Source of the DNA: Aplidium turbinatum
Lineage: Eukaryota > Chordata > Ascidiacea > Aplousobranchia > Polyclinidae
Reading direction: 5' to 3'
Length of the DNA stretch: 64,000 bases
Assembly: GCA_918807975.1 (NCBI GenBank)
Contig: OU964924.1
Location: 2,368,501-2,432,500 of the forward strand
The notes under the pieces are model-generated. The model saw only the letters and a list, made by a program, of their open reading frames with translations. It did no database searches and was not told where the DNA came from. Numbering within the stretch: position 1 is the stretch's first letter; the number at the start of each line of letters is the position of its first letter. Shown here one piece after another: positions 1 through 11,090 of this stretch. A program made the translations under genes and the position numbers.

Positions 1-3
1 CAA

Positions 4-742
4 GGGTTAGTTGAGCCATCATTTATTATTTTTGAAAACACAAATTTAACCACATTTCTTTTCCAACCTTAGTTTATATTTAAAGTAATAATATCAATGT
101 ATGAAAACAGGTTAACAATTGTTCCAAGAGTTGCTCGTAACTCAATGTGCAGATAAAATAATGAAGGTATTGCTACGGCATCCAAATAACACCATTTCAT
201 TATAGCTTGACCACGTTTATGACCTTTTGTTGAGTTTTATGTAGTTCAAAGAGATTTATTGGACCGTAAACAAACTTATCCAACGGCTGCAATCTATGTA
301 AGGTGTGTGGAGGTATCGTAAGCATTATAACGCCCTTTATACACTGGCTCAACTAACACCGAAGGCAGTGGCTCAACTAACACCTTAACTATACCGCCAT
401 GAAAATGTTAAAACTACAGCAAAACTTCATGGCACACCATGCCGCTTTTTATTCAGAACGTAGCTTGTTTGGTAAGCTACCAAACAAATTAAATAAAACT
501 GTCTCAGTAACCAAGTAAAAAAAATATTATTGGACATACCTCTATTTTCAAAATCTACTTTCCAAGGTCAAAACTCAACTTTTTAACTTCAGCACCACAT
601 ATAATATCAATCGTCAACTCAAACCAGACGGGAGACCACGCGATGAGAAACTTTAAGATCACGTGATGATAAAATGTGGTTACCTGTCCACATTTAAGAA
701 TTGAAAGGGGTGGATCAACTAACCCAGTGGCTCAACTAACCC
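4..742. mobile_element. Possible TIR element with GGGTTAGTTGAGCC ends
   Basis: The motif GGGTTAGTTGAGCC opens the window and its reverse complement GGCTCAACTAACCC closes at 742; related copies of the motif occur at about 343 and 372. This suggests a DNA element of about 740 bp with terminal inverted repeats and sub-terminal repeats. The left end is at the window edge, so a target duplication cannot be checked. No coding sequence is recognised in it. Confidence 0.35.
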
Positions 743-823
743 GAGCTTCCCCTAGACCTACCTTAAGGTTTTGGGACCCAAGTTTAAAAACCCGAGATTG
801 CGAGTTACGAGTCCTTCTATTTA

Positions 824-1455
824 AGGTGCTATGGGCCAGCTACACGAACTGGGTGTTGAAGGTAAGGTGAACGAAAAGAATGCCAGAGAAAACGAAGACA
901 AATTTGGAGAGGTGTTGTAGCCTACAGCTGTGAGCTGACTTGTCAAGCAATGAGTAGCAAAAAGAATAACAAAGGAACTTACAACTGAAAGTTCCTTTTT
1001 GTAACAAAACACATCTTGTTCTTTAAATAATTTTCTTTTGCAAGTTTATAAAAAATTAATTTTTAATTTGATTGAACAGAGCTTTAGAAATTTTGATTTG
1101 CAATTTTATAAAACAAAAGATGACATTTGGGAAACATATGTTAAGACGATTGTCAGACATCTATTGGATGTTGAAGGTAAGATGAACGAAAAGGATGCCA
1201 GGGATAGGCTAATGGAGATGAAGTTGGAAAGGTGTTTTACAGCTGTGAGCTGACTTGTCAAGTATCAAGAAGCAAAAATAATAACAGAGGAACTAATAGC
1301 TGAAAGTTTCTTTTTGTAACAAAACACATACCTATTGTACTTTGCTTTAGTTCTTTTTTAGTTTTCAATTTTGTAAAACAAAAGATGAAATTTGGAAGAC
1401 AAATGTTGAGACGATTGTCAGACCAGATACATCAATTATAGTTGTTGAAGATGAT
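824..1455 (+). repeat. Tandem 315-bp exon-like repeat, block A left flank
   Basis: About two units of period near 315 bp (GGTAAG recurs at 861 and 1176). Each unit has a pyrimidine-rich stretch ending in TTTTGCAAG, an open stretch reading roughly FYKTKDDIWETYVKTIV then LLDVE, and a GAAG/GTAAGG junction that looks like a 5' splice site, so the unit resembles an exon with its intron edges. A related array of about 1.4 units lies at 44190-44640 beside gene C. I recognise no protein family. It could be the remains of a multi-exon gene with repeated exons, or a non-coding tandem repeat. Confidence 0.45.
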
Positions 1456-1460
1456 TGGTC

Positions 1461-1557
1461 TGCCCCGATAGCTCAGTTGGTTAGCGCTTGACTTTGTGAA
1501 CGAAGAAGCTTCAAGATCAAGCGGCGCTGGTTCGACTCTCGGAGTGTGCGCTTGAAC
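1461..1557 (+). repeat. tRNA-derived SINE S1, 5' half
   Basis: A tRNA-like head with A box (GATAGCTCAGTTGG) and B box (GGTTCGACTC), belonging to the same SINE family as 6224, 11331, 43338 and 44657. The body is missing here because the 4.1-kb element 1558-5677 is inserted after the 8-bp target GCTTGAAC (1550-1557); the body resumes at 5686. Confidence 0.8.
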
Positions 1558-3618
1558 CAGTGGCGTACCGTGACCACTTTGACAGGGTGTTCAGTGACGG
1601 CAAAGCAACAGCGAGGGATCTGGGGGGCCTCCCCCAGAAAATTTGGTGCGTTCAGAGAGCATTTTCAGCACAAATTCTGAACATGAACAGAACTGACAAA
1701 AATAATGTTGTCGGAATGGAAAAGAATACAAAATAGATATTTATTTGACAGCGCATTGAATGAAAGACTTAATAATATCAAACATTAAGTTGCATTTCTG
1801 AAGTCACATACTTCAGTTCACTTTTTATTTCCGACCATCAAAACGAACAATATTACTTGCCATAACACAGCAGGAGTCTGAAAAAACGCGAAAGTTAAAG
1901 CGTGCTTGAGATGGAAATGATTTACTTCATGCAAGGATTAGGCACGGTCGCAACACCTTGAGAAATGTACAAGCCATGACGTACTCAACAGAGGCCATGT
2001 CATCGTGCGTGCTGGAGTCTAAACTGGAGGCGAACATGTTTTCATGACTTTGACATACCATATTGAAAAGATATGTATAAAAAGTTGAAGTGAACGTTTT
2101 TCACCTTAAATATTTATCTTATATGAAAAAGTTTGCTAGAAAATCAATTTTTAATTGTATATTCATTCGCCATTTGCGCAAGCATACTAAAACGATGCAG
2201 AGTTGCCAGGTGTGAAAACCCCAACAGATATCTGTGTGCTTTAATCGGTAGCCTACTGTCCCGTTGTTCTGTTATTGAATTTGCACAATTGTTTTAACAT
2301 ACCCTTCTTTGAACAGGAAAAATCTACAAGAACTATCTTTACTTTTCAAAAGCGCAGAAAAGTCTTAGTTTTTAAAATATTTTTTTTTCTTTCAATTTTA
2401 ATATAATTCCTATGTGATGAAACTTTACTAAACGTTTCATTTAGCAGCTTTATCTGCGGTTTTTATAATTTATATATTGAACAAATTTTTAATTTTACTC
2501 AGCTTTGTTTTGAAAATTGCACTCCTTTTCGTGGCATTTCCTTTAAAAAGTTAATTGTTTTAAACTTCTGGCAACACTGATATGGTGTTCAATAATTGAA
2601 TTAGGTTTTGCGGTAGTTTTTAAGGTGCTTGCTGTTGAAATGTTATTTAGGGTAGGATATTTGGATAAATGAAATGTTGATTTATTGAAATACTGGCCAT
2701 GCAAACAAATATTGAGTACCGAGGCTGAAGGCTAGCTAGCGAATGCCGGTAGCCGCGTCGGTTTTGGTAAAATAATGATAGGCTACTTGAGGGCACACCC
2801 AGAAGTGTTATGAAATTGTGTGAAAAGTAACTTACTGTACGGTACCTTTGAGAATGATGGGAATTGTTGAGGCTAGCTTTGTTTTTTTTTCCAAATCGGT
2901 GTAGCTGTTTTTATTTTTAGTAGAGGTGTAGTATATTAAACGCATGATTGCAGGGTCAGCCTTCAGCTCTTGAGCCTAAAATTGCTTACATGGTCAGTAT
3001 TTTAAGGTCGCCATGGCTCAGACAAATCTAGAAATCCTATGCAGCATTTTGAAATTCTACTTTAAAAAAATAATTGCTTAGTCTGGCTAGACTTGTGCAG
3101 GCTAATACTTTGCTACACTGTAGAACAGTACAGCAAAAATGTGGCATGAAGACACCCAGGAATTAAGAGACACTCTCATTTTCGAACCTGGTTTTAAAAT
3201 TTAGTTGCAGTCTAAAATACCCGATTGTTCTATACTGTGCATGTAGTATAAATAGGAATAGTCTAATGTGGTATAAGAAGGAATAGTCTAACAAACGCTT
3301 TTAAGTTTGTGTGCATTAATAAAAATTTAGTCTCCAATTTTGAGACCAGCAAAGTTTTTTAAAAAAAAAGCAAAACGTTAACATGTTTAGATTGTTCTTA
3401 TAAAAACTGTGCATTTAAATTGTGCTGCTTAAAGTTTGATAAGTTGAATTTGGTCAGTTCATGCGGTCTCAAAGCATCATTTGTGACCTTAATTTTGTCA
3501 AACTTGTGCCATTGCAAAGTGTAGCCTATAGTTAGTGCAGGCATAGTTTTCATTACATCTTCATTTTCATGTATATTTCAAAGTATGTTAAGAGGTTATT
3601 TGATATTTAATTAAGATA

Positions 3619-3735
3619 GGTAGAAAATGTTGTGTGACTAATTGCCATGGAAATTATGATGAGGCAAACAAAGAAACAACTTTTCGTTTACCTCGAAATC
3701 CTGAAGAGAAATATACCATATATATGCATATACCA
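3619..3735 (+). pseudogene. THAP-domain-like fragment
   Basis: The plus frame reads GRKCCVTNCHGNYD, then a threonine-rich spacer, then FRLPRNPEEKYTIYMHIPGD. This matches the N-terminal half of a THAP (C2CH) zinc finger: a C-C-x3-C start, an aromatic-x-x-P segment and the following charged helix. The second half (the tryptophan, the final C and H) is not recognisable; the frame stays open to 4014 but without family similarity. A CCAG/GTGAC junction at about 3733 could be a splice donor, so this may be one exon rather than a broken domain. The THAP assignment rests on motif recognition only. Confidence 0.5.
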
Positions 3736-4137
3736 GGTGACACAGTTTGCCAATGGGTACTCTATGGTTATATCATGTTTCATGAAGTTGTTAACCACTG
3801 TTGCAGAACCTCGTTATGTCGTGTTTTTCACTCTATATCAGATCAATACCAGTTATCTGTGAACAAAAAGTATGCAGCTACATTGGCCAATATTATGTTT
3901 AAAAATTATTGTTGTCTATTTTCACCTGTATCAGAAAAGGAAGTAAAACAAAAGATTTTAAAACTTATATATGCATTAAAAACTTGTTTTTTGTTTGTTT
4001 TTCTTTGTTGTTGAGACTTCTGTAAGGACTGTTATAGAACTTCTTTAAATGTCCATTTTCATTCCTGAGAAGTCCTTGCACTGATATTATTTAAAGTTGT
4101 CGTAACAGATAATTTTTTCGTTCATTATCTGAACTAA

Positions 4138-4219
4138 AGTAGCACCACATTAGTTGCGCAACCAGGGGGGCTTGGTTTAGCCCCCCCCCCACTTTACTAA
4201 AATCCTGGTTGTGCTACTG
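4138..4219. repeat. Small G/C-tract fold-back
   Basis: AGTAGCACCACA at the left and TGTGCTACTGG at the right are near-complementary, with AACCAGG and CCTGGTT inside and runs of G and C in the middle. It looks like an 80-bp miniature with hAT-type ends, or two hAT termini brought together. No target duplication is clear. Confidence 0.3.
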
Positions 4220-5043
4220 GCCACAGTCCTTTCATGTAGTAGTTTTGACCATGTAGGTACATTGTATTTTTGTGAATCAGCTCTATACAAAATAATAACT
4301 TCAAAGTTAAAACCTTACACGTCTACTGTAATTATTTTTATTATTGTAACACACACGGGAACAACTATTCATTGGAATAGACTATGTCAAGCATATGAAA
4401 TGCCATGGATGAAAATGTATTTTACATTTTGAAATTTGAAAGCAAAATTTTCATTGTAATCGTTTTAGGTTTAAATATACTGTGTTTGCAATGCAATATG
4501 TCAATGAAAATGTTCGCCTCCAGTTTAGACTCCAGCACGCACGTTGGTTTGGCCTCTGTTAAGTACGCCATGGTACAAGCGAATTAAAAAAAAAACAGGT
4601 GAAAGTTAAAACAATAGCAAAGCAACTCGATAATAAACAAGAAAAGGAAGTCGATTGCTATGTTGGTCGGCTGTACGTTTATCCGCCGTACTACTTAGTA
4701 AAAACGAAAATGTTTAACACCTCGACTACAGAAGAAAAATTCATCTATAGCATAATTCGATTCTTCTTGTTTGTGCAATAAATTTTTGAATTACATCGTC
4801 GTAGAAAGCTTGCTTTTGCTTCAGTTCTAGCAAAAGTTGTTTCCAACGCTGATCACCTCAAACTCTAATCCAACAAGCTAAAACTTGCTATTGCCTGGGA
4901 TTCCCCCAATGACGCGCCAAGGTGTGCAGATCAGCAAGTGCACAGCCTGGCTGACCTAAAACCATTGCTGTTTTCGCTGCCTTGTGACGTCATTTTTTCT
5001 TAATTGCTTATTTTAAATAGCACTCGCCAAGCTGTCAGTGCAC

Positions 5044-5435
5044 GGTAGCCACTTTAACAAGTCGAAATTCTGCCACTGAAATTGATTAGAATGAAACCGC
5101 CAACCAATCATAAGCTACGGTTTAAGTGACGTAAAAAATGGCGAAAAGAAGATCATAGAAAGCAAATTAAGTGATGGATTTTTTGTCAGCTGGTTGGCTT
5201 AGGGGTTAGGGATAGAAAGTAATAAATTCATTGACGCGTGTTCGATTCTCACCATTGCTATTGCTCTTTTTCTTCTGTAATTACCAAATAAAGTTCAAAA
5301 CAAGCATTAACTCTCTGGGTGAGTGCTAGAAGGGTCACAATTGGACGGTAGCCTCTTATAACACTTTCTGATTGGTTGGCGCTTGCATTGTAGTCAATTT
5401 CAGTGGCAGAATTTCGACTTGTTAAAGTGGCTACC
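5044..5435. mobile_element. 392-bp MITE with 9-bp target duplication
   Basis: Terminal inverted repeats of roughly 75-80 bp start GGTAGCCACTTTAACAAG and end with the complement. The 9-bp sequence TCAGTGCAC is duplicated exactly at 5035-5043 and 5436-5444. A 9-bp duplication with long TIRs fits a Mutator-like MITE. It lies inside the 4.1-kb element and carries a tRNA-like segment near its middle. Confidence 0.75.
5186..5258 (+). other. tRNA-like segment inside the MITE
   Basis: TTGGCTTAGGGGTTAGGG resembles a pol III A box and GTTCGATTC a B box at about the right spacing. I could not fold a convincing acceptor stem, so it is probably a tRNA-derived relic picked up by the MITE rather than a functional gene. 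Confidence 0.3.
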
Positions 5436-5685
5436 TCAGTGCACACCCAGCTTAAAGGTAATGACCGAAAAAAATTAAAGGCAATGACCTCAAACGTTGG
5501 AGTATTAAAATTAGAAGGAGACGAGTTTTGCAATTGAAAAGAAAGCAATCAGCATGCAGCAAGATGTTAGAATATCATGAAACTAAAGAACATCGACAAC
5601 CGATGGAAATTTTCTTTTTTTCTGGATTTCTTGAGGTGTGCAGTGCACACCTTGAACACCCTGAATATACGCCACTGGCTTGAAC

Positions 5686-5888
5686 AGCGCCTTCTAAGGA
5701 CTGCTCTCCATTCAGCGCACTTATTGGATGGAATAATTTCCTAGCAAAAACCTTTCAACAATTGGAAACTTCACTTTGCCAATCTCTCGGTTACCGGCCC
5801 TGCGACAAGAGAAGAACGCGAAACTACCAGGGATAACCTATCAAGGCTTTGTCAGTCCGAGGATGAAGATTCAAAACCAAACATCAAA
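5686..5888 (+). repeat. tRNA-derived SINE S1, 3' half
   Basis: Contains the family body (GACTGCTCTCCATTCAGCG, then a GGAAACTTCA segment and CAGTCCGAGGAT) and an A-rich tail near 5880. It is the continuation of 1461-1557 beyond the inserted element. Confidence 0.75.
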
Positions 5889-6223
5889 AAAATTCTTGCA
5901 GCAAAGACTTAGAAAACAATTTCATTTGTACAAGTGTAAATTTCAGTAAGCCTAGGCCTACCTTTACAATAAAAAGGTGCGGTAATAAACATTAATAACA
6001 ATAATTAGCTAATGTGTCATCGCTTTTCGTGATCATTTAGGCTAATGTCATACAAGATTTTACGTTCAAAGTCTCATGAAGCTTTCCAAAAGTGCATTTT
6101 TACTCTCTTCTTGCTCTCAGTAACATTTTGAACCTCCTGAGCGATTTTTACTTTGCTTGCTTGCAATCTGATACCAGCATATGCGACAGTGACATAGCTA
6201 GAAGAAAATTTTTTTATAAAAAA
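5889..6223. other. Intergenic, nothing recognised
   Basis: No open frame, RNA gene or repeat boundary is recognised. This spacer between SINEs S1 and S2 is absent from the matching place in block C. Confidence 0.5.
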
Positions 6224-6491
6224 TCGCTCCGATGATTAGCGCGTGATTTCGTGAACGAAGAATCTTTCAGATCACGCGGAGCTGGTTCGACTCTCGAGGT
6301 GTGCGCTTGAGCAACGTATACTAAGGACTGCTTTCCATTCAGCGGCACCTAATGGATAGAATAATTCCCTGGCAACAACACTTCAACAATCGGAAACTTC
6401 ACTCTGTCAATCTCGCTAACCGGCCCTTCGTCAAGAGCCTCTATAATTAATTATCAGTCCGAGGATAAAGATTCGAAACCAGCCAACAACC
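6224..6491 (+). repeat. tRNA-derived SINE S2
   Basis: Same family as S1, with a shortened head (the first part of the A box is missing), an intact B box (GGTTCGACTC), body and the end GATTCGAAACCAGCC. Its right flank matches the right flank of SINE S5 in block C. Confidence 0.75.
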
Positions 6492-7660
6492 GTTGAGAGC
6501 AAATATATTTTATTGTTTGACATATAAACTGTGTTTAAAAATATAGCCTAGCTTCTGAATACAGCCATAAATTTATGAAACGCAATTCAACATGTAGGCT
6601 AATACAATGTCGTTGAAAGGTTTTTAATAATATTGAACGCATATGTTTTGGGAGGGCAAGATAAAATTTTGTGTAGGCAATTGCAATGAAACACACGTTT
6701 AGTTGAAATTTTATTGTTATGAATCTTTTTCAAAAAATCTCGCAAAGCAATTTTTTTACTTTGAATTAAACAGTAACGCGTAGCAGATGTAGTACTGAAT
6801 AAAATATAGCGCTTATACGCTACCGCTACGTAGAAAATAAGTAGTAGAGCGCTTACAATATCGCTACCAACCAAAGTAGTGCACTAATGCCCACCTTTGT
6901 TTGTAACTTAAATTTCATCAAGTTATCTCTCGTAACAATTTATGAGTCTACAAAACATTCAGTAAAAGTTGACACTCTACAATATAGTTAACAAGATCAA
7001 TTTGCAGGAAAATATTTGTTTGAAAATCAACAAACCAGGTGAACATTTAGACAGTAAGCTTAGTTTATTCAACCAAGCTTTTCACGCAAAATTTTAATCA
7101 ATATTAACGTCGGAAACTCTGTCAACATGGCAATGACATAAGCAAACAAGTAACCTAAAACTTGAGTCGTCAGGAATAACATAATTAATGTTGGAATACT
7201 AAAGTGCATCAAGGTTTCTTGATTCACTATCAGCCACAGATTAATCATTGGATGCACTAGGTATGCGCAGTAAGTCAACCTGCTCAATGGGATAAAGACT
7301 TTCCAACTGAGAAAGGTGTTAATTGGACCTCCATAACTGTTTGCACAAGCTACTGTCAACCACGCCAACCCAACGCAAAAGAGTGGTCTTCCAATAGTGT
7401 AGCATAAAGCGGCGAGGACATTGTTACTAAAGCGTCCGTTAGGAAATGATGGATACATCCCAAACAACACAAAACATATGATACCAGTGGAAACTGTCCG
7501 AACTATTGCGACAGCCAACTTTGACATCATGAGCTTCTTGTAAGTGTGAAGGATGTAACCAGTTAAAACTCCCACGATGTAACATCCTATTCTGTAGCCT
7601 ACCATGGTTTTGAGTATAGCTCCTTCAGGTATGGACTGGCATGTGATTGATCGGCTAGAA

Positions 7661-8690
7661 CAGCGTTTCTCAAAGTGGGCGAATTCGCCCCCCTGGGGGC
7701 GATTTTGAGCACCAGGGGGGCGAAAAAATCAAAGGGGGCGATCGGGGGGCGAAAACACTCGAAGGGGGCGAATTTATCAAACCACCAATAACAGTCCAAC
7801 CTGCTAATAGCAGTCCAACGCGCAAACCATTTACTGCAAATAGATGAATCCAACTTGACCGACAATGTATCGCTGCTGCTGCTTGGATATGTGCGTTTTG
7901 TTCATAATATGAGAACAAGAAGAAACTTGCGCTCAGTCTTCCTACAGATATTCGGGCATCAAGCATATTTAATGCACAACAAGATAAAAGAGCAGGTCAA
8001 AATGTCTTAACTCAGTTTCCCAATTTGAGCGAGAAGATTTTGCGAATGTTATTACAGAAGAGCAACGGCAAAAATACTGCTCACATTTAGATAGGGTATG
8101 CTTCATAAAGACATGAAACTTCGCTTTGCAGATCTCGTGGACCTCCATGTTCCAAACTGGTTGGTACAACCATTTTCTACCGTACCTACAGACATACTGT
8201 AGAAGTGGAACTTCAAGAGCAGTTCATTGATATGCAAACAGATGATGGGTCAAGAGTGAAATTCAAAAAGGATCGATACGATTTGTTTTGGTGCCAGGTT
8301 ACTGGCAAATATGAGCTTCTCTGGAAAGAAGCTAGAATGTGGATTTTGTCGTTTCCTACTTTATATGTGGTTGAAAAGGGGTTTTCGGCTGTGACGTTGA
8401 TGCTTTCAAAGCAAAGAAATCGCTTGCTAGTTCATAAACCGGATGATCTTCGACTCTATCTTACAAAGATGTCGCCAAACATTTCAAAACTTTGTAAAAG
8501 TCGCCACGCTCAACCATCCCATTGAATATTATCATGTTACTGTCAATTTCGTTGATTAAATTCCCAAAACTAAATTTGTCTATCACTCTATTATTATCAA
8601 TGTTTATTTTACTTGAGAGAATTAGGGGGGCGAAATTTTATTTCAATAATGAAAAGGGGGCGATGGACTAAAAAAGTTTGAGAAACACTG
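7661..8690 (+). mobile_element. 1030-bp hAT element inserted in gene A
   Basis: The ends are CAGCGTTTCTCAAA (7661) and TTTGAGAAACACTG (to 8690), and the target GGCTAGAA is exactly duplicated at 7653-7660 and 8691-8698. The interior near both ends is rich in GGGGGCG / CGCCCCC. It retains only the C-terminal part of a transposase, so it is an internally deleted copy that depended on transposase from elsewhere. The termini and the ZBED5-like dimerisation domain place it in the hAT superfamily. Confidence 0.93.
8205..8525 (+). pseudogene. hAT transposase C-terminal dimerisation region
   Basis: A frame of about 106 codons containing LWKEARMWILSFPTLYVVEK, then GFSAVTLMLSKQRNRL and DDLRLYLTKMSPNISKL. 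This is the hAT C-terminal dimerisation domain of the ZBED5/SCAND3/FAM200 type (consensus FPT-Y-VE-GFSAV...RKRNRL...DLRL-LT...P.I..L). The DDE catalytic domain and the BED finger are not present, so it cannot be a working transposase. Confidence 0.85.
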
Positions 8691-10197
8691 GGCTAGAACG
8701 TCATTTGCAAGTTTGTGCTTTGCAAAAGCAGGATATTCAAGAGAATCAGAAGTCAACAAACTAATTGTGTCAGACACTAGGTCTTTATGAGTGTAGATGG
8801 AAAAACTGAATGATATGACAAGATTCGCTGTTAGCATCAGTACAGCGACCACCACGCCAAATCGGTGGTTTCTATAAAACAGATACAAAAAAAGTGGAGA
8901 GAGTATGTAAAATTGGAAGTCGTTAGCCAGATACCAACCCAAAGCCAAACAGCTCTCATTAAACTTACTTGGAATTAGATTGCTAATGTAAAGCAGGTTG
9001 GTGTACCAGTATCGGAAACATTGTGAATGAATGTTTTCTGCATAATAATACCAAAATAAACCATTACCCAACTTTAGGTAAACACTCACATACATGAAAA
9101 TAACGAAAGCATATGCAGGAGTAAGTCTAATGTACCGAATGAGATACATAGAAAAGATGTTGATTTTACCCTTTCGTTTTTCTACTGTTGGAAGATTGAC
9201 GAAGATTACAAGAAGCCTGCTCAAAAAGAAAAACGCATCGACGGCTAAGAATTGGGTTCCGAGGAATTGGGCATGCCAGTGGTCGATGTAATAATTAACT
9301 CCTTCTAATTGATTATCTACTTGATGTAGAATGTTTAAAAAACTATGTCCTAGCATAATCCAGGTCATACTCAGGAAGCGCATTCCATAGATGCAGGTGA
9401 TGTCTGTTGACTTCTGCTCCGTGTCCAGCAGACGCTTGGTGTTTTCAATGAGTGAAAATGACATGAACAATCGATATGGTATTCCATGTTTTGCTTGCTG
9501 AGTTGTTGGCAACAACGACGAACCCTCAACAGGAGCTGTAGCGACTTCTTCTTTTCTTCTTTTGATGTAGCTACTCACACAACGTAGATGCAAGAACAAG
9601 AAGGATTAACACAATCAAGAGGCAAAGTCCGCTGATATCTCTAGCTTCCCATTCGTCATTCTCTTTCGGACAACCAATCTTCGTCGAGTGCTTTCCAGAT
9701 GAACTAGAAATTAATTTTCGAAGGGAATCATCGCTACAAGTGTGAGGAAAGCAAAGTCCCATCGTAATTCCTTCAGTTAAATTTAAGTTACGTATTTCGT
9801 CATGTTTTGGTTTACCGATATAGACATGGCAATATTTTCCACTGAAATTGTCAGCACGTATGTTCACACATTCATCATGTCTTCTGAACCATCTTACATT
9901 GCCTTGGAATAAGCCACTTTCCAGTTTTCCTGAGGCATCAAGCGTTTTCAAAGCGTATAGCTTCGAGCGTTTGGCGTCATCAACAAGCTGTTGCAATGAT
10001 TGAACACATCCATCCATATGGATGTCAGATGACAGTGGAAATGTTGTTTTAATTTTGAATAAATCTGATTCCAAAAAGTTCCAATAATCGATCCCATCGT
10101 GTAGTCCTTTCATAGGATTGTAGTCAAAGGTGGTTGTGTTTGCATTTGTTTCAAAGCAGAAAGCTAACAGAACAATTACCAGATAATAAAATATCAT

Positions 10198-10980
10198 GAT
10201 TCATCAAAAATAACTGTATTCAAATGACCTATCAATGGGTAGAAACAAAATGCAAAAAAATGGCTTTATGTTTGTTCAATATGAGTAAAAATAACTGTGA
10301 ATAACCTTAAGTAGTATCAATTTCAATTGATGGTTTTTAATTTAACCCTATGCTCTGTGAGGGAATCTGTGGGGACTTGGTACTTTTCAAAGCAGTATCA
10401 CTACACAACCACGCGATCCACACCTTTGAAATTTTCTGACTTTTCTTAAAAATTATTCAAGTATTTATTTCGCTTTAAATGACATTGCTATTGTCTATAG
10501 TTTTAGAGATATGACATGATTTTCATTATATACTTTGATATTTTAGCTTGCTACTATAGCTAGTCCTCTTGTTTTCAAATTATGCGGATTAATAGGATTA
10601 CTGAGCGCCACCGTGATGTGTGGAACTGGCAGATATCTCATAAGTTGGTTTTGTTGTAAAGCATTCAACCGTAATGATTCCGCTTTTTGTTTGCAAACTC
10701 GAGTTTTCAGTTGCTTTGATTAATCTTTTAATTACATCTGAGTTTCTTTGAAATTATCAGAGTGCATAAAATAAGCTATGCCAAAATATGTCATGTTACA
10801 TCGTTTTCTATGGCCAATACATTTTGTTTCTAACTTATAACAAGAAGCAGTAGGACAATTCTTGACATAACTCAGTTTATCTCATAAAACAAACAGAGTG
10901 ATGTGGTAAGTTTTTTGTTGATTTCTTGTCGGAAACAACAAGGGGTGAGTTTTTGACCCGCCAATAAACTTCTGCATGTA
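10198..10980. promoter_or_regulatory. Conserved upstream flank of gene A
   Basis: This 780-bp stretch is almost unchanged upstream of all three copies (33414-34190 for B, 47716-48490 for C). It should contain the promoter if the genes are transcribed. I see no convincing TATA box at a fixed distance and name no factor site. The close similarity may only reflect recent duplication. Confidence 0.35.
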
Positions 10981-11090
10981 CCGGTAGGCAGGCGCGGATC
11001 TAGGAGTTTTTTTCGGGGGGGGCCAGAAAATTTGAAAATCAATTAAACGGAAAGAAAAAGATAAAACAGATATGAACAATGATACTACGA

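Larger units (their letters stand above)
1558..5677 (+). mobile_element. 4.1-kb TIR DNA transposon with 8-bp TSD and a THAP-like exon
   Basis: The ends are CAGTGGCGTA at 1558 and its complement at 5677, with GGGTGTTCA near both ends. Both sides are bordered by the identical 8-bp duplication GCTTGAAC (1550-1557 and 5678-5685), and removing the element rejoins the two halves of SINE S1. The ends and 8-bp duplication are typical of hAT. The only recognisable coding piece is a THAP-like zinc finger at 3619-3735, which is more usual in P-superfamily transposases. No hAT catalytic or dimerisation domain was seen, so this is either a mostly non-coding hAT that captured a THAP exon or a P-like element. 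It contains a MITE (5044-5435) and a small fold-back (4138-4219). Apart from these, 1600-3600 and 4230-5040 hold nothing I can name. Confidence 0.75.
7069..10197 (-). pseudogene. NRF-6-like acyltransferase, copy A (inactivated)
   Basis: Same gene as copy C: signal peptide, NRF domain with conserved cysteines, then an acyltransferase-3 membrane domain. This copy is disrupted. A hAT element (7661-8690) with a perfect 8-bp target duplication splits the acyltransferase domain. Two further frameshifts are micro-insertions relative to B and C: TAGCTA for TA at 9568-9573 (+4) near the NRF/acyltransferase junction, and TAGCCTA for TA at 7595-7601 (+5). The FFFLSG motif reads FFFLSR here. The first 208 codons (from 10197) and the last 178 (to 7069) are still open. 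No introns are visible. Since both C and B lack these changes, inactivation followed the split of block A. Confidence 0.9.

Noticed and set aside
1461-1550. SINE heads read as tRNA genes
   Set aside because: The A and B boxes are present, but the acceptor stems do not pair and each is followed by the same non-tRNA body in several copies.
3634-4014. Full 126-codon frame as a gene
   Set aside because: Only the first third is THAP-like. The remainder has no family character and the frame starts without an ATG.
7670-7966. Minus-strand frames over the hAT insertion as part of gene A
   Set aside because: They cross the transposon ends and consist of its G/C tracts; the gene is continuous without them in B and C.
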